Source: Hedera helix (Eukaryota; Streptophyta; Magnoliopsida; Apiales; Araliaceae). From it: DNA of 64,000 nt. The DNA is taken from the NCBI GenBank assembly GCA_947179155.2, contig OX359267.1, positions 40,411,792-40,475,791 of the forward strand, read 5' to 3'. The notes below the pieces were generated by a model. That model was not told the origin of the DNA. It did not search any database and was given only the letters and a program-made list of their open reading frames with translations. The position numbers were made by a program, and so were the translations under genes. Below, piece after piece: positions 1-9,751 of this stretch (within the stretch, counting starts at the first letter, position 1; every line of letters starts with the position of its first letter).

Positions 1-213
1 ATTATTTATATCATTCATTCAATATTCGGTTACATGTTTGTTTGTTCGTATTACAATAGTCATTATGACATATACAAATACAATCAATTTACATGAAAAC
101 CTAATCTATGCTGCATCTTTAAGTTCATGATCTTCTTAACGTTCATCTTTAATCTGCAAATAAGGTTTTATTCGCAAGAATGAGCACGACGGCTCAGCAA
201 GTCTAACATACAG
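1..213 (-). mobile_element. LTR A, left part (interrupted, runs off the window)
   Basis: The U5-side part of a second LTR family, split by the young element. Its continuation is 10867-14238. It contains the stem motif TGAGC/GCTCA at 181-196, also present in LTR B about 310 bp from the LTR end. By comparison the true end of LTR A lies roughly 100-150 bp before base 1. This is inferred by structural analogy, because the sequence itself is not similar to LTR B. Confidence 0.65.
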
Positions 214-1390
214 TGTGACGCCCCCAAATCTGGGCCCACACAGCCCAAACTTGAGTCGTCAAAATACTACAACGAAATTATTACAACAAAGCACAACGTA
301 CAACAATACAGTGTATAATAATACACAACTGAGTCTTCACTATTATTGCCACACTATTTTACAAAACGTGAAGACTATGATAACTATTCCTCGGACCCTC
401 ACTCCATTCCCCGGCTAGACCCTGTTATGTTTTCATCTCCTGTTGAAAAACAATGGAACAAAAGAAAGGGTGAGCTCAAATAGCCCAGTAAAGAATATCA
501 TGACTAAGATAATGACGAATAAATTATCATTAGTCTTCAACAGTTGAGTTCTTGATAGAATACAATAGACTACAAGGTTTATATCAAAAACTGCAGTTAA
601 ATTCTTAAACAACGTTCAGATCAATAATAGCAGCGGAATGAGTAATCTATTAGAAGAATAATGCAGACTATAATGTCCACTCGGTTCTCTTTTTAGGAAA
701 AACATCATCAACTTTTATCATCTGAAATATCATTAGTCAAGATAATACAACTTCACAGTTCCTGATCATAATCATGCACATCAACAGTTCATCTTTGTAC
801 TACGGGCCAAAGATATTCAATATAGCACCAACGGTCATGATTATACCAGATTCAGCCTTTGGTCATAATCATACCAAACAACAGTTCATCTTTGCACTAC
901 GGGCCAAAGAGAACATTCACCACGTGCCATAAAAGACACCGAACAGATGTATCGCCTTTAACCTATTATATCGCCTTTAACCTATCATCTGTTCAACAAA
1001 TATATCACATCTGTGCCCCCGGCCACAGATATTCACAACAGCTTGATTTTTGGATGATTAGAATGATATAAATGATGAACAGAAGAAATAGGATAACAAT
1101 AAGTATCGGAAGTTTACTTTGTACAGATTCAAATAATGTCCAAATTGTCAACATGATGTGGAGTGAAATTCAAGATCCACAGTTCAGAATAACGGTTACA
1201 ATTCAATAGAAAGGTTCACGTAAATAGGAAGGTTCAGTTGAAATAATGAAGTTCAATTATTATGGAACATATAATATTTTCAGGAATTATAGAAGCAATA
1301 GTTCCATAATAAATTTCGATTTAGGAGTATGAAAGAAAATAATATCCCTTACCGTAGCAGGTTTGATTAACAAAAGGTGAAGGAAATTAA

Positions 1391-1675
1391 TACAAAGGGT
1401 TATTCACCAACAGGCGGCAATCCGCTCCGTAAGGTTATTCCCACAATTTAATAGAATTTGAGTACAAAGAGTTATTCACCAAACAGGCGGCAATCCGCTC
1501 CGTAAGGTTATTCCCACAATTTAATAGAATTTGAGTACAAAGAGTTATTCACCAAACAGGCAGCAATCCGCTCCGTAAGGTTATTCTCAGAGATTAATAA
1601 TGAATGAATACGAAAGGTTATTCACCAACAGGCGGCAATCCGCTCCGTAAGGTTATTCCCACAATTTAATACATG
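1391..1675. repeat. 73-bp tandem repeat, four units (3' LTR)
   Basis: Units begin at about 1391, 1463, 1536 and 1609 (period 72-73). Each holds the core GGCGGCAATCCGCTCCGTAA followed by GGTTATTC; the third unit has one G-to-A change. The core is the most GC-rich part of an otherwise AT-rich LTR. By position it is transcribed (downstream of the TATA box). The same array is at 9148-9432 in the other LTR. Confidence 0.9.
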
Positions 1676-1985
1676 GAAATAAAAGGCACGTCTTATGAGT
1701 AAGGAAGAAACAATATTATTATCGAGAATCAAATAATGATAATCCCTTACCATAGTACGTTTGAATAATGGAAGATGAAAAAGATGGTATCCCTTACCTC
1801 AACACGTGACTGGATATTGATTTAAATGAGGTTGATTAACTTGAACAGTACACGTATACTTATAGATCTTCACAAATACTCAAGATGACTTAAGCACACT
1901 TAGAGAGAACTTTCACAAGAAGTATTTAGAGAGAGAAAGAAAGAACAAGTAAGGAAGTTTATGAAAAATCCTTAAGTTAAGGCTT

Positions 1986-1994
1986 CTATTTATA
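1986..1994 (-). promoter_or_regulatory. LTR TATA box (3' LTR)
   Basis: Minus-strand TATAAATAG followed by a purine-rich leader. The same motif occurs in the other LTR (9743-9751), in the solo LTR (37172-37180), in LTR A (12598-12606) and in LTR B (17424-17432). This fixes the transcription direction of all of them as minus. Confidence 0.75.
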
Positions 1995-3123
1995 GCCAAA
2001 AATCTTATCATTCATTTAATCTAAACCATTCATTTAAAGATCATCTTTTAATCTACACCATCCATTTCAAATATTATATTATCTTTAATCTACACCATTC
2101 ATTTCATATCACCTAATAATCACCTAACTTTATATTATAAACAAATCAATTTAATTATTCAACAATAATTCACACTTTAATCTACACCATTCATTTCATA
2201 TCATCTAATAATCACCTAACTTTATATTATAAACAAATCAATTCAATTATTCAACAATAATTCACACTTTAATCTACACCATTCATTTCATATCACCTAA
2301 CTTTATATTATAAACAAATAACTTTATCAATTCAATTATTATGACTAATTGTTATAAATACAGTATAGTTAGCTCTTAGATATCAAGTCAATAAATTAAT
2401 GAAATACAACTGTTTAAATAACATCATAATAGAGATAACAATAATGTAAAATAAAGCATACGTTACTGTGTAATGACAATTATTGATTCAATAATGTGAA
2501 TTACTGTGCATATGTTACTGTGACAATTATTAGGTTCAATAATTTTAAAAACAGTGCAACAACAAGTATTGACTCAATGATATAAAATACAGTGTAAAGA
2601 CAATTATTAAATCAATAATGCAAAATACTGTGTAACAACAATTATTGAATTGATAATATAAAATATTATGCAGTGACAATTATCGATGAAATGATGCGTA
2701 ACAGTTACGGTGTCAATTATCAGACCAATAATATGAGACACTATGCAATACCGTGTGTTACTGTAGAGTACCGAGTGCTACAGAAAATACCAATAACTAC
2801 CGTATGCTACTATTCTTTTATCACCGGTATTTTAACAGTTCCGTTGACTATTTTTATTTAAAAAAGTTATTTTTGTCGTTTTCTATATCCGACAAATATT
2901 CCGTTGTGGGGTCCACCAATAATTTGTTATTTCGGCGCCGTCGGACCAAACGAATATTCCCCGACCAAACGAATATTCCCCGACAAAGCGAATATTGTCC
3001 GACAAAATAAAATTTGCACATAACATCCTTAACTTTTAACTTTATCGATTTAACCACTTACTGTTTAAAAAAAATATCTATATGAAGAAAAATTAAATTT
3101 TGTATTTCATAAAATTCGGGGTC

Positions 3124-3352
3124 TTACAACCTCCCCTCCTTATAAAATTTCGTCCCCGAAATTGACGTACCTGACATATCAAAGAGGTAAGGATACTTAG
3201 ATTTCATCTCAGATTCTAGCTCCCAGGTCATTTCCTCAGTATCTTGGTTCCTCCATAAAACCTTAACTTGAGGTATAACCTTTGAGCGTAGGATCTGCTC
3301 CTTCTTATCCAGGATCTTAACAGGTACCTCCTCGTATGTTAAATCCTCTGCT
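3124..3352 (-). pseudogene. Frameshifted chromodomain tail of the Gag-Pol polyprotein
   Basis: Immediately after the end of the main polyprotein frame, a different minus-strand frame encodes a chromodomain-like segment. It includes EDLTYEEVPVKILD and VKVLWRNQDTEEMTWELESE, then runs through the polypurine tract and stops at 3124 inside the LTR. In the Tekay/Del families this segment is the C-terminal integrase chromodomain that directs insertion to chromatin. A one- or two-base indel around 3350 is inferred. Translation of this copy would make an integrase without the domain unless frameshifting occurs. I describe the break only. Confidence 0.8.
3129..3141 (-). other. Polypurine tract of the young element
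   Basis: In element sense AAGGAGGGGAGGT directly precedes the 3' LTR. This is the expected plus-strand primer for Ty3/gypsy replication. Confidence 0.85.
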
Positions 3353-6300
3353 ATTAACGTCTGGTTCTAACTCAATGACGTGGTTTGGGTCCTTCACATA
3401 TTTACGTAACATAGATATGTGAAAAACGTTATGGATGCGAGACATACTTGGTGGTAGGGCTAGTCTGTAGGCTACGGTTCCTATTCGATCGAGGATTTCA
3501 AATGGGCCAATAAATCGAGGGTTGAGCTTTCCTCTCTTTCCGAATCTCGTAACCCCTTTCCATGGAGAAACACGTAAGAATACATGATCTCCGACGTTGA
3601 AACTTTCGTCTCTCCGATGAAGATCAGCATAACTCTTTTGTCGTTCTTGTGCGGTCTGTATTCGTTGTCGGATCATTTGGATCTTTTCGGTCGTCAAGCG
3701 TACCAACTCGGGTCCCAACAATTTTGCTTCTCCTACCTCATTCCAACATATTGGAGAGCGACACTTCCTTCCATACAATGCCTCGAATGGAGCCATGCCT
3801 ATGCTTGCTTGGTAACTATTGTTGTAAGAAAATTCCACCAACGGCAAGTACTTATCCCAACTTCCTTTGAAGTCTAATACACAAAGTCTTAAAAGATCTT
3901 CGAGGGTCTGGATCGTCCTTTCCGATTGTCCGTCCGTTTGAGGATGATATGCAGAACTAAAACGTAGTTCAGTGCCCATAGCTTTTTGTAGACTGATCCA
4001 AAAGCGTGAAGTGAATCTAGGATCTCGATCAGAAACTATGGAAACTGGCATGCCATGCAATCTCACGATCTCATTTATGTACATACCGGCAAGACGTTCA
4101 AGTGAAAAGTTTTCTCGTATAGGCAAGAAATGAGCAGATTTGGTCAATCTATCTACGATCACCCAAATTGCATCTAAGCCTTGAGAAACTTTTGGAAGAC
4201 CCGTCACGAAGTCCATATTGATGTGTTCCCACTTCCATTCGGGAACTTCAAGTGATTGTAATGGACCTTTAGGAACTTGATGCTCTGCCTTGACACGTTG
4301 ACAAGTTAGGCACCTTGAGATAAACTCCGCAATCTCTCTTTTCATATTGTTCCACCAAAATGTATGTCGAAGATCTCGATACATCTTGGTACCTCCTGGG
4401 TGGATTGCAAACGGCGTGTTGTGTGCCTCCATCATGATTTTATGCTTTAATTCAGGATCGTTAGGAACACAGAGTCGAGAGTTGACTCGAAGTATTCCTT
4501 TCTCGTCGATTCTTGCTTCGGGAATGACACCTTCTTGTACTTTCTTTATCATGTTTATCAGTTCCGGATCGGTAGCTTGAGCAGCTTTAATTTTATCGAT
4601 TAAAGTTGGTTCTACTCGCACGTGAGCAATCTTCGAGTGGGTCCCTGGTGTCTTTAGCTCTATCTCCATCTTTTGCAAGTCGTACAAAATACACTTTTGT
4701 GTTGTCAGCAGTGCACTTGTACTTGCATAAGATTTTCTGCTCAAAGCGTCAGCTACAACGTTCGCCTTTCCCGGGTGATACTGGATTGTGTGGTCATAAT
4801 CCTTTAACAGCTCAAGCCAACGTCGTTGTCGCATGTTGAGTTCCTTCTGGGTGAAGAAATACTTGAGACTTTTATGATCCGTATAGATATCCACTTTTTC
4901 TCCGTACAAGTAGTGTCTCCAGATCTTCAACGCGAAAACGACTGCTGCCAACTCTAGATCATGAGTAGGATAATTTTTCTCATAATCTTTGAGTTGTCGA
5001 GAGGCGTAGGCTATAACCTTTCCATGTTGCATAAGGACACAGCCTAGACCTTTGCCAGAAGCATCGCTGTAGATAACAAATTCTCCTGATCCTGATGGTA
5101 TGGTCAGAATAGGAGCTGAAACCAGTCTCTTCTTGAGTTCTTGGAAACTTTTCTCGCATTCCTCGCTCCATATGAATTTTGTGCTTTTCCGAGTAAGCTG
5201 CGTTAATGGAGTGGCGATTCGAGAAAATCCTTCTACGAATCTCCGATAATAACCAGCTAGACCCAGAAAACTTTGGACTTCGGTTACTGTTTTGGGTTGT
5301 TCCCAATTTAGTACCGTTTCAATCTTCGCAGGATCGACTGATATTCCTTGACTAGAAATCACATGCCCAAGAAACGCGACCTCCTCAAGCCAGAACTCAC
5401 ATTTCTTCAACTTGGCATATAATTTGTTTTCACGGAGCTTTTGTAGTATCAATCTCAGGTGTTGTTCATGATCCTCGCGACTCTTGGAGTATATGAGGAT
5501 GTCATCAATAAAGACAACCACAAAATGATCCAAATGTTCCTTGAATATCCGGTTCATCATGTCCATGAAAGCTGCAGGAGCATTAGTTAGTCCAAAAGGC
5601 ATGACTAAGAACTCATAATGCCCATAACGAGTTCTGAAAGCAGTCTTTGGAATGTCCTCAACTTTAACCTTTAACTGATGATATCCAGAACGGAGATCAA
5701 TCTTTGAGAAATGTTGAGCGCCTTGCAATTGATCAAACATGTCATCAATCCGAGGTAACGGGTACCTGTTCTTGATGGTGACATGGTTCAATTCTCGGTA
5801 GTCAATGCACAATCTCATACTCCCGTCTTTCTTCTTCACAAATAGAACAGGAGCACCCCAAGGTGATGCACTCGGACGAATGAAACCGGTATCCAACAAT
5901 TCTTGTAGTTGGACTTTTAACTCTTGAAGTTCAATGGGAGCCATTCGGTAGGGAGCTTTGGAAATGGGCTTGGTACCGGGTTCAAGATCAATATAAAAAT
6001 CAATTTCACGGTTTGGGGGTAAGCCGGGAAGTTCTTTAGGAAAAACGTCAGGAAACTCATTAACAATGGGAATATCATTCAAGTTTGACGTATTTTTGTT
6101 CAAATCAGTGACATGAGCTAAAAAGGCTTGACATCCGTTTTTCAATAAACGAATGGCTTTATGGCTAGAAATAACAGTTATAGATTTCAATGGTTTAGTT
6201 GCTTGAATTTGCATGACAGGTTGATTAGGAATATGAAAACTAATAATCTTATGAAAACAATCAATTTTAGCATGATGGGTAGTCAACCAATCAATTCCTA

Positions 6301-7771
6301 AAATCACATCAAATTCATGCATCTCCAAAGAAATAAGGTCAACAGGTAATGTGAGGTTGTTGATTTGAACTAGGCAAGATTTATAGACAGTAGATGTAAT
6401 GGTCATTTCTCCTAATGGGGTTTCAACTGATAAGTCAAAGTCCAAATTTTCAGGAGTTAAGTTTAAACGCTGAGCACATGCAGGTGAGATAAAAGAATGG
6501 GTAGAGCCAGTATCTAACAAAGCGTAGACTTCACGAGAATTTATGAATAGCTTACCGGTTATCACCTCGTTCGAGTTTCGTGCCATTTGGGATGTCACAA
6601 CAAAAGCTCTCCCTTGAACTACAGATTTTCCTTTATCCGCGCTAGCTTTTGGTATCATCATTGCAGTTGGAGTTGATTTTGTGGCAGGACAAAACCGCGC
6701 AAGATGACCCTCTTTCCCACAACTGTAGCACTTTTTGGACTGCAGTGTACAGTTTGGGCTGATGTGACCTTCCTGACCACACCTATAGCATCTCACTGGT
6801 GGTCGATCTTCTCCCCTTGAAATTGGGGTCGGTGCTGGTGTTGGTACTGGTGCTGGTGCCCTTCCATAATTATTATGGAATCTCTTTCTTTTAAAATTGT
6901 TCCCACTAGATTCTCCTCTTCTGTTATTTGGTATGGAATTACCACCGAAGTGTTGGTTACCTCCTCGATGGTTCTCGTTCCTGTGGTTGTTGTCACTCTT
7001 TTCTCTATGCTGATCATTAACTCTTGGCTGCAATGTTTCATCTGTTTGCTCCACCCTTTGAGCCCTATCTACAACATCTGAATACAAACTGAATTTATGA
7101 GAACTAAGTTGTTGACGAATTTTGAGTCTCAAACCTCTCAGGAACATTCGACTCATTCGTGCTTCGTCATCTACTAGATGAGTCGCAAAACGAGACAGTT
7201 CAGCAAACTTAGCTTCATATTGAGAAACTGTCATGTTTCCCTGCTCCAGCTTAATGAATTCCACTTCATTCATATGGCGGATGCTTTCTGGGAAGTACTT
7301 CTCGTTAAACAGTTCTTCGAATTCTGTCCAAGACATTTCGAGTGCTGAAGGTTGGATACGTTTTACTGCTTCCCACCAATGGTCCGCCTCACCTCGTAAC
7401 ATAAAAGTGGCAAATGGCACCTTCTGATCATCAGCGCATTGTAAGACATCAAGTATTTTTGTCGTCTGCTTCAGCCATGCCTCCGCTTTGAGTGGGTCAG
7501 GCTTCCCGTGGAATTCAGGTGGTCCTAATTCTTTAAATTGCTTAACAGTGACCATCCTCAAATTGCCAGCGTTTCTACCGTTATTATTGACTGGATTTCC
7601 TCTTCCTTGATTCTGTATGAACTGCATGAAATTCCTAAAGAATCCATCGTTCATCATGTTATCAGGAACATTATTTCCTGAGTTGGCAGGAGGATTGTTT
7701 GGGGCCTCTTGATTCTCGGCTACATTTGCTTCGGGTATTCCATAGTTAACCTCTTGATTTTCAGATGCCAT
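3317..7771 (-). CDS. Gag-Pol polyprotein of the Ty3/gypsy element
   Basis: An uninterrupted 1484-residue frame. In order it shows: a retrotransposon gag domain (about residues 70-260); two CCHC zinc knuckles near residues 327 and 349; an aspartic protease with LLDTGS near 415; reverse transcriptase (about 600-790) with the catalytic motif as FIDD near 750; RNase H beginning YSDASG near 898; an integrase HHCC finger (about 1120-1160); and the integrase DDE core with MDFVTG, SDRDPR and SERTIQ (about 1185-1282). After the GPFEIL motif near 1420 the frame stops at 3317, where related chromoviruses continue into a chromodomain. That domain is readable in another frame just downstream. All catalytic motifs look intact, consistent with recent activity. 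Start chosen: the first ATG, 186 bp inside the PBS. Confidence 0.95.
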   Translation of the reverse strand: MASENQEVNYGIPEANVAENQEAPNNPPANSGNNVPDNMMNDGFFRNFMQFIQNQGRGNPVNNNGRNAGNLRMVTVKQFKELGPPEFHGKPDPLKAEAWLKQTTKILDVLQCADDQKVPFATFMLRGEADHWWEAVKRIQPSALEMSWTEFEELFNEKYFPESIRHMNEVEFIKLEQGNMTVSQYEAKFAELSRFATHLVDDEARMSRMFLRGLRLKIRQQLSSHKFSLYSDVVDRAQRVEQTDETLQPRVNDQHREKSDNNHRNENHRGGNQHFGGNSIPNNRRGESSGNNFKRKRFHNNYGRAPAPVPTPAPTPISRGEDRPPVRCYRCGQEGHISPNCTLQSKKCYSCGKEGHLARFCPATKSTPTAMMIPKASADKGKSVVQGRAFVVTSQMARNSNEVITGKLFINSREVYALLDTGSTHSFISPACAQRLNLTPENLDFDLSVETPLGEMTITSTVYKSCLVQINNLTLPVDLISLEMHEFDVILGIDWLTTHHAKIDCFHKIISFHIPNQPVMQIQATKPLKSITVISSHKAIRLLKNGCQAFLAHVTDLNKNTSNLNDIPIVNEFPDVFPKELPGLPPNREIDFYIDLEPGTKPISKAPYRMAPIELQELKVQLQELLDTGFIRPSASPWGAPVLFVKKKDGSMRLCIDYRELNHVTIKNRYPLPRIDDMFDQLQGAQHFSKIDLRSGYHQLKVKVEDIPKTAFRTRYGHYEFLVMPFGLTNAPAAFMDMMNRIFKEHLDHFVVVFIDDILIYSKSREDHEQHLRLILQKLRENKLYAKLKKCEFWLEEVAFLGHVISSQGISVDPAKIETVLNWEQPKTVTEVQSFLGLAGYYRRFVEGFSRIATPLTQLTRKSTKFIWSEECEKSFQELKKRLVSAPILTIPSGSGEFVIYSDASGKGLGCVLMQHGKVIAYASRQLKDYEKNYPTHDLELAAVVFALKIWRHYLYGEKVDIYTDHKSLKYFFTQKELNMRQRRWLELLKDYDHTIQYHPGKANVVADALSRKSYASTSALLTTQKCILYDLQKMEIELKTPGTHSKIAHVRVEPTLIDKIKAAQATDPELINMIKKVQEGVIPEARIDEKGILRVNSRLCVPNDPELKHKIMMEAHNTPFAIHPGGTKMYRDLRHTFWWNNMKREIAEFISRCLTCQRVKAEHQVPKGPLQSLEVPEWKWEHINMDFVTGLPKVSQGLDAIWVIVDRLTKSAHFLPIRENFSLERLAGMYINEIVRLHGMPVSIVSDRDPRFTSRFWISLQKAMGTELRFSSAYHPQTDGQSERTIQTLEDLLRLCVLDFKGSWDKYLPLVEFSYNNSYQASIGMAPFEALYGRKCRSPICWNEVGEAKLLGPELVRLTTEKIQMIRQRIQTAQERQKSYADLHRRDESFNVGDHVFLRVSPWKGVTRFGKRGKLNPRFIGPFEILDRIGTVAYRLALPPSMSRIHNVFHISMLRKYVKDPNHVIELEPDVNSRGFNIRGGTC

Positions 7772-7956
7772 ACCTAACTGTGGTCACAAAATAAATGTTA
7801 GTTCAAATAAACTGACTCATCACTTCATGTTCCTACATTCAAATTGACTCATTAGATAATAAAATCTATTTTAGGTAGGACACACTAGTGATTGATTCTA
7901 TTCGTCTCTCCCCTCCTAGTTCTACCCCAGATCTCCATTAAAGACCATATCCCTAA

Positions 7957-7968
7957 GCTCTGATGTCA
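7957..7968 (-). other. Primer-binding site of the young element
   Basis: In element sense the 12-mer is TGACATCAGAGC, located 2 bp inside the 5' LTR. The plant initiator tRNA-Met complement is TGGTATCAGAGC, so this site differs at two positions. The third element's PBS at 14559-14570 matches exactly. Confidence 0.75.
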
Positions 7969-9147
7969 ACTGTGACGCCCCCAAATCTGGGCCCACACAG
8001 CCCAAACTTGAGTCGTCAAAATACTACAACGAAATTATTACAACAAAGCACAACGTACAACAATACAGTGTATAATAATACACAACTGAGTCTTCACTAT
8101 TATTGCCACACTATTTTACAAAACGTGAAGACTATGATAACTATTCCTCGGACCCTCACTCCATTCCCCGGCTAGACCCTGTTATGTTTTCATCTCCTGT
8201 TGAAAAACAATGGAACAAAAGAAAGGGTGAGCTCAAATAGCCCAGTAAAGAATATCATGACTAAGATAATGACGAATAAATTATCATTAGTCTTCAACAG
8301 TTGAGTTCTTGATAGAATACAATAGACTACAAGGTTTATATCAAAAACTGCAGTTAAATTCTTAAACAACGTTCAGATCAATAATAGCAGCGGAATGAGT
8401 AATCTATTAGAAGAATAATGCAGACTATAATGTCCACTCGGTTCTCTTTTTAGGAAAAACATCATCAACTTTTATCATCTGAAATATCATTAGTCAAGAT
8501 AATACAACTTCACAGTTCCTGATCATAATCATGCACATCAACAGTTCATCTTTGTACTACGGGCCAAAGATATTCAATATAGCACCAACGGTCATGATTA
8601 TACCAGATTCAGCCTTTGGTCATAATCATACCAAACAACAGTTCATCTTTGCACTACGGGCCAAAGAGAACATTCACCACGTGCCATAAAAGACACCGAA
8701 CAGATGTATCGCCTTTAACCTATTATATCGCCTTTAACCTATCATCTGTTCAACAAATATATCACATCTGTGCCCCCGGCCACAGATATTCACAACAGCT
8801 TGATTTTTGGATGATTAGAATGATATAAATGATGAACAGAAGAAATAGGATAACAATAAGTATCGGAAGTTTACTTTGTACAGATTCAAATAATGTCCAA
8901 ATTGTCAACATGATGTGGAGTGAAATTCAAGATCCACAGTTCAGAATAACGGTTACAATTCAATAGAAAGGTTCACGTAAATAGGAAGGTTCAGTTGAAA
9001 TAATGAAGTTCAATTATTATGGAACATATAATATTTTCAGGAATTATAGAAGCAATAGTTCCATAATAAATTTCGATTTAGGAGTATGAAAGAAAATAAT
9101 ATCCCTTACCGTAGCAGGTTTGATTAACAAAAGGTGAAGGAAATTAA

Positions 9148-9432
9148 TACAAAGGGTTATTCACCAACAGGCGGCAATCCGCTCCGTAAGGTTATTCCCA
9201 CAATTTAATAGAATTTGAGTACAAAGAGTTATTCACCAAACAGGCGGCAATCCGCTCCGTAAGGTTATTCCCACAATTTAATAGAATTTGAGTACAAAGA
9301 GTTATTCACCAAACAGGCAGCAATCCGCTCCGTAAGGTTATTCTCAGAGATTAATAATGAATGAATACGAAAGGTTATTCACCAACAGGCGGCAATCCGC
9401 TCCGTAAGGTTATTCCCACAATTTAATACATG
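9148..9432. repeat. 73-bp tandem repeat, four units (5' LTR)
   Basis: Copy of the 1391-1675 array in the 5' LTR at a 7757-bp offset, with the same unit-specific substitutions. Unit number did not change after insertion. Confidence 0.9.
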
Positions 9433-9742
9433 GAAATAAAAGGCACGTCTTATGAGTAAGGAAGAAACAATATTATTATCGAGAATCAAATAATGATAAT
9501 CCCTTACCATAGTACGTTTGAATAATGGAAGATGAAAAAGATGGTATCCCTTACCTCAACACGTGACTGGATATTGATTTAAATGAGGTTGATTAACTTG
9601 AACAGTACACGTATACTTATAGATCTTCACAAATACTCAAGATGACTTAAGCACACTTAGAGAGAACTTTCACAAGAAGTATTTAGAGAGAGAAAGAAAG
9701 AACAAGTAAGGAAGTTTATGAAAAATCCTTAAGTTAAGGCTT

Positions 9743-9751
9743 CTATTTATA
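9743..9751 (-). promoter_or_regulatory. LTR TATA box (5' LTR, active position)
   Basis: Minus-strand TATAAATAG in the 5' LTR, the position from which genomic RNA of the young element would start. A start about 30 bp downstream would fall near 9715. Confidence 0.75.

Larger units (their letters stand above)
214..3128 (-). repeat. 3' LTR of the young Ty3/gypsy element
   Basis: A 2915-bp LTR that begins and ends with TG/CA in element sense. A TATA box (minus-strand TATAAATAG at 1986-1994) splits it into a U3 of about 1.1 kb (1995-3128) and a longer R-U5 (214 to about 1960). It carries a 73-bp tandem repeat (1391-1675), a roughly 91-bp AT-rich tandem repeat (about 2085-2310) and a degenerate palindromic array (about 2460-2815). 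It has one 19-bp unit (around 2951-2990) that the 5' LTR lacks. Confidence 0.95.

Noticed and set aside
215..418. Small ORFs repeated at a 7757-bp offset (215-418, 859-1071, 2673-2861 and copies)
   Set aside because: They lie on the non-transcribed strand of the LTRs and recur only because the LTRs are duplicated.
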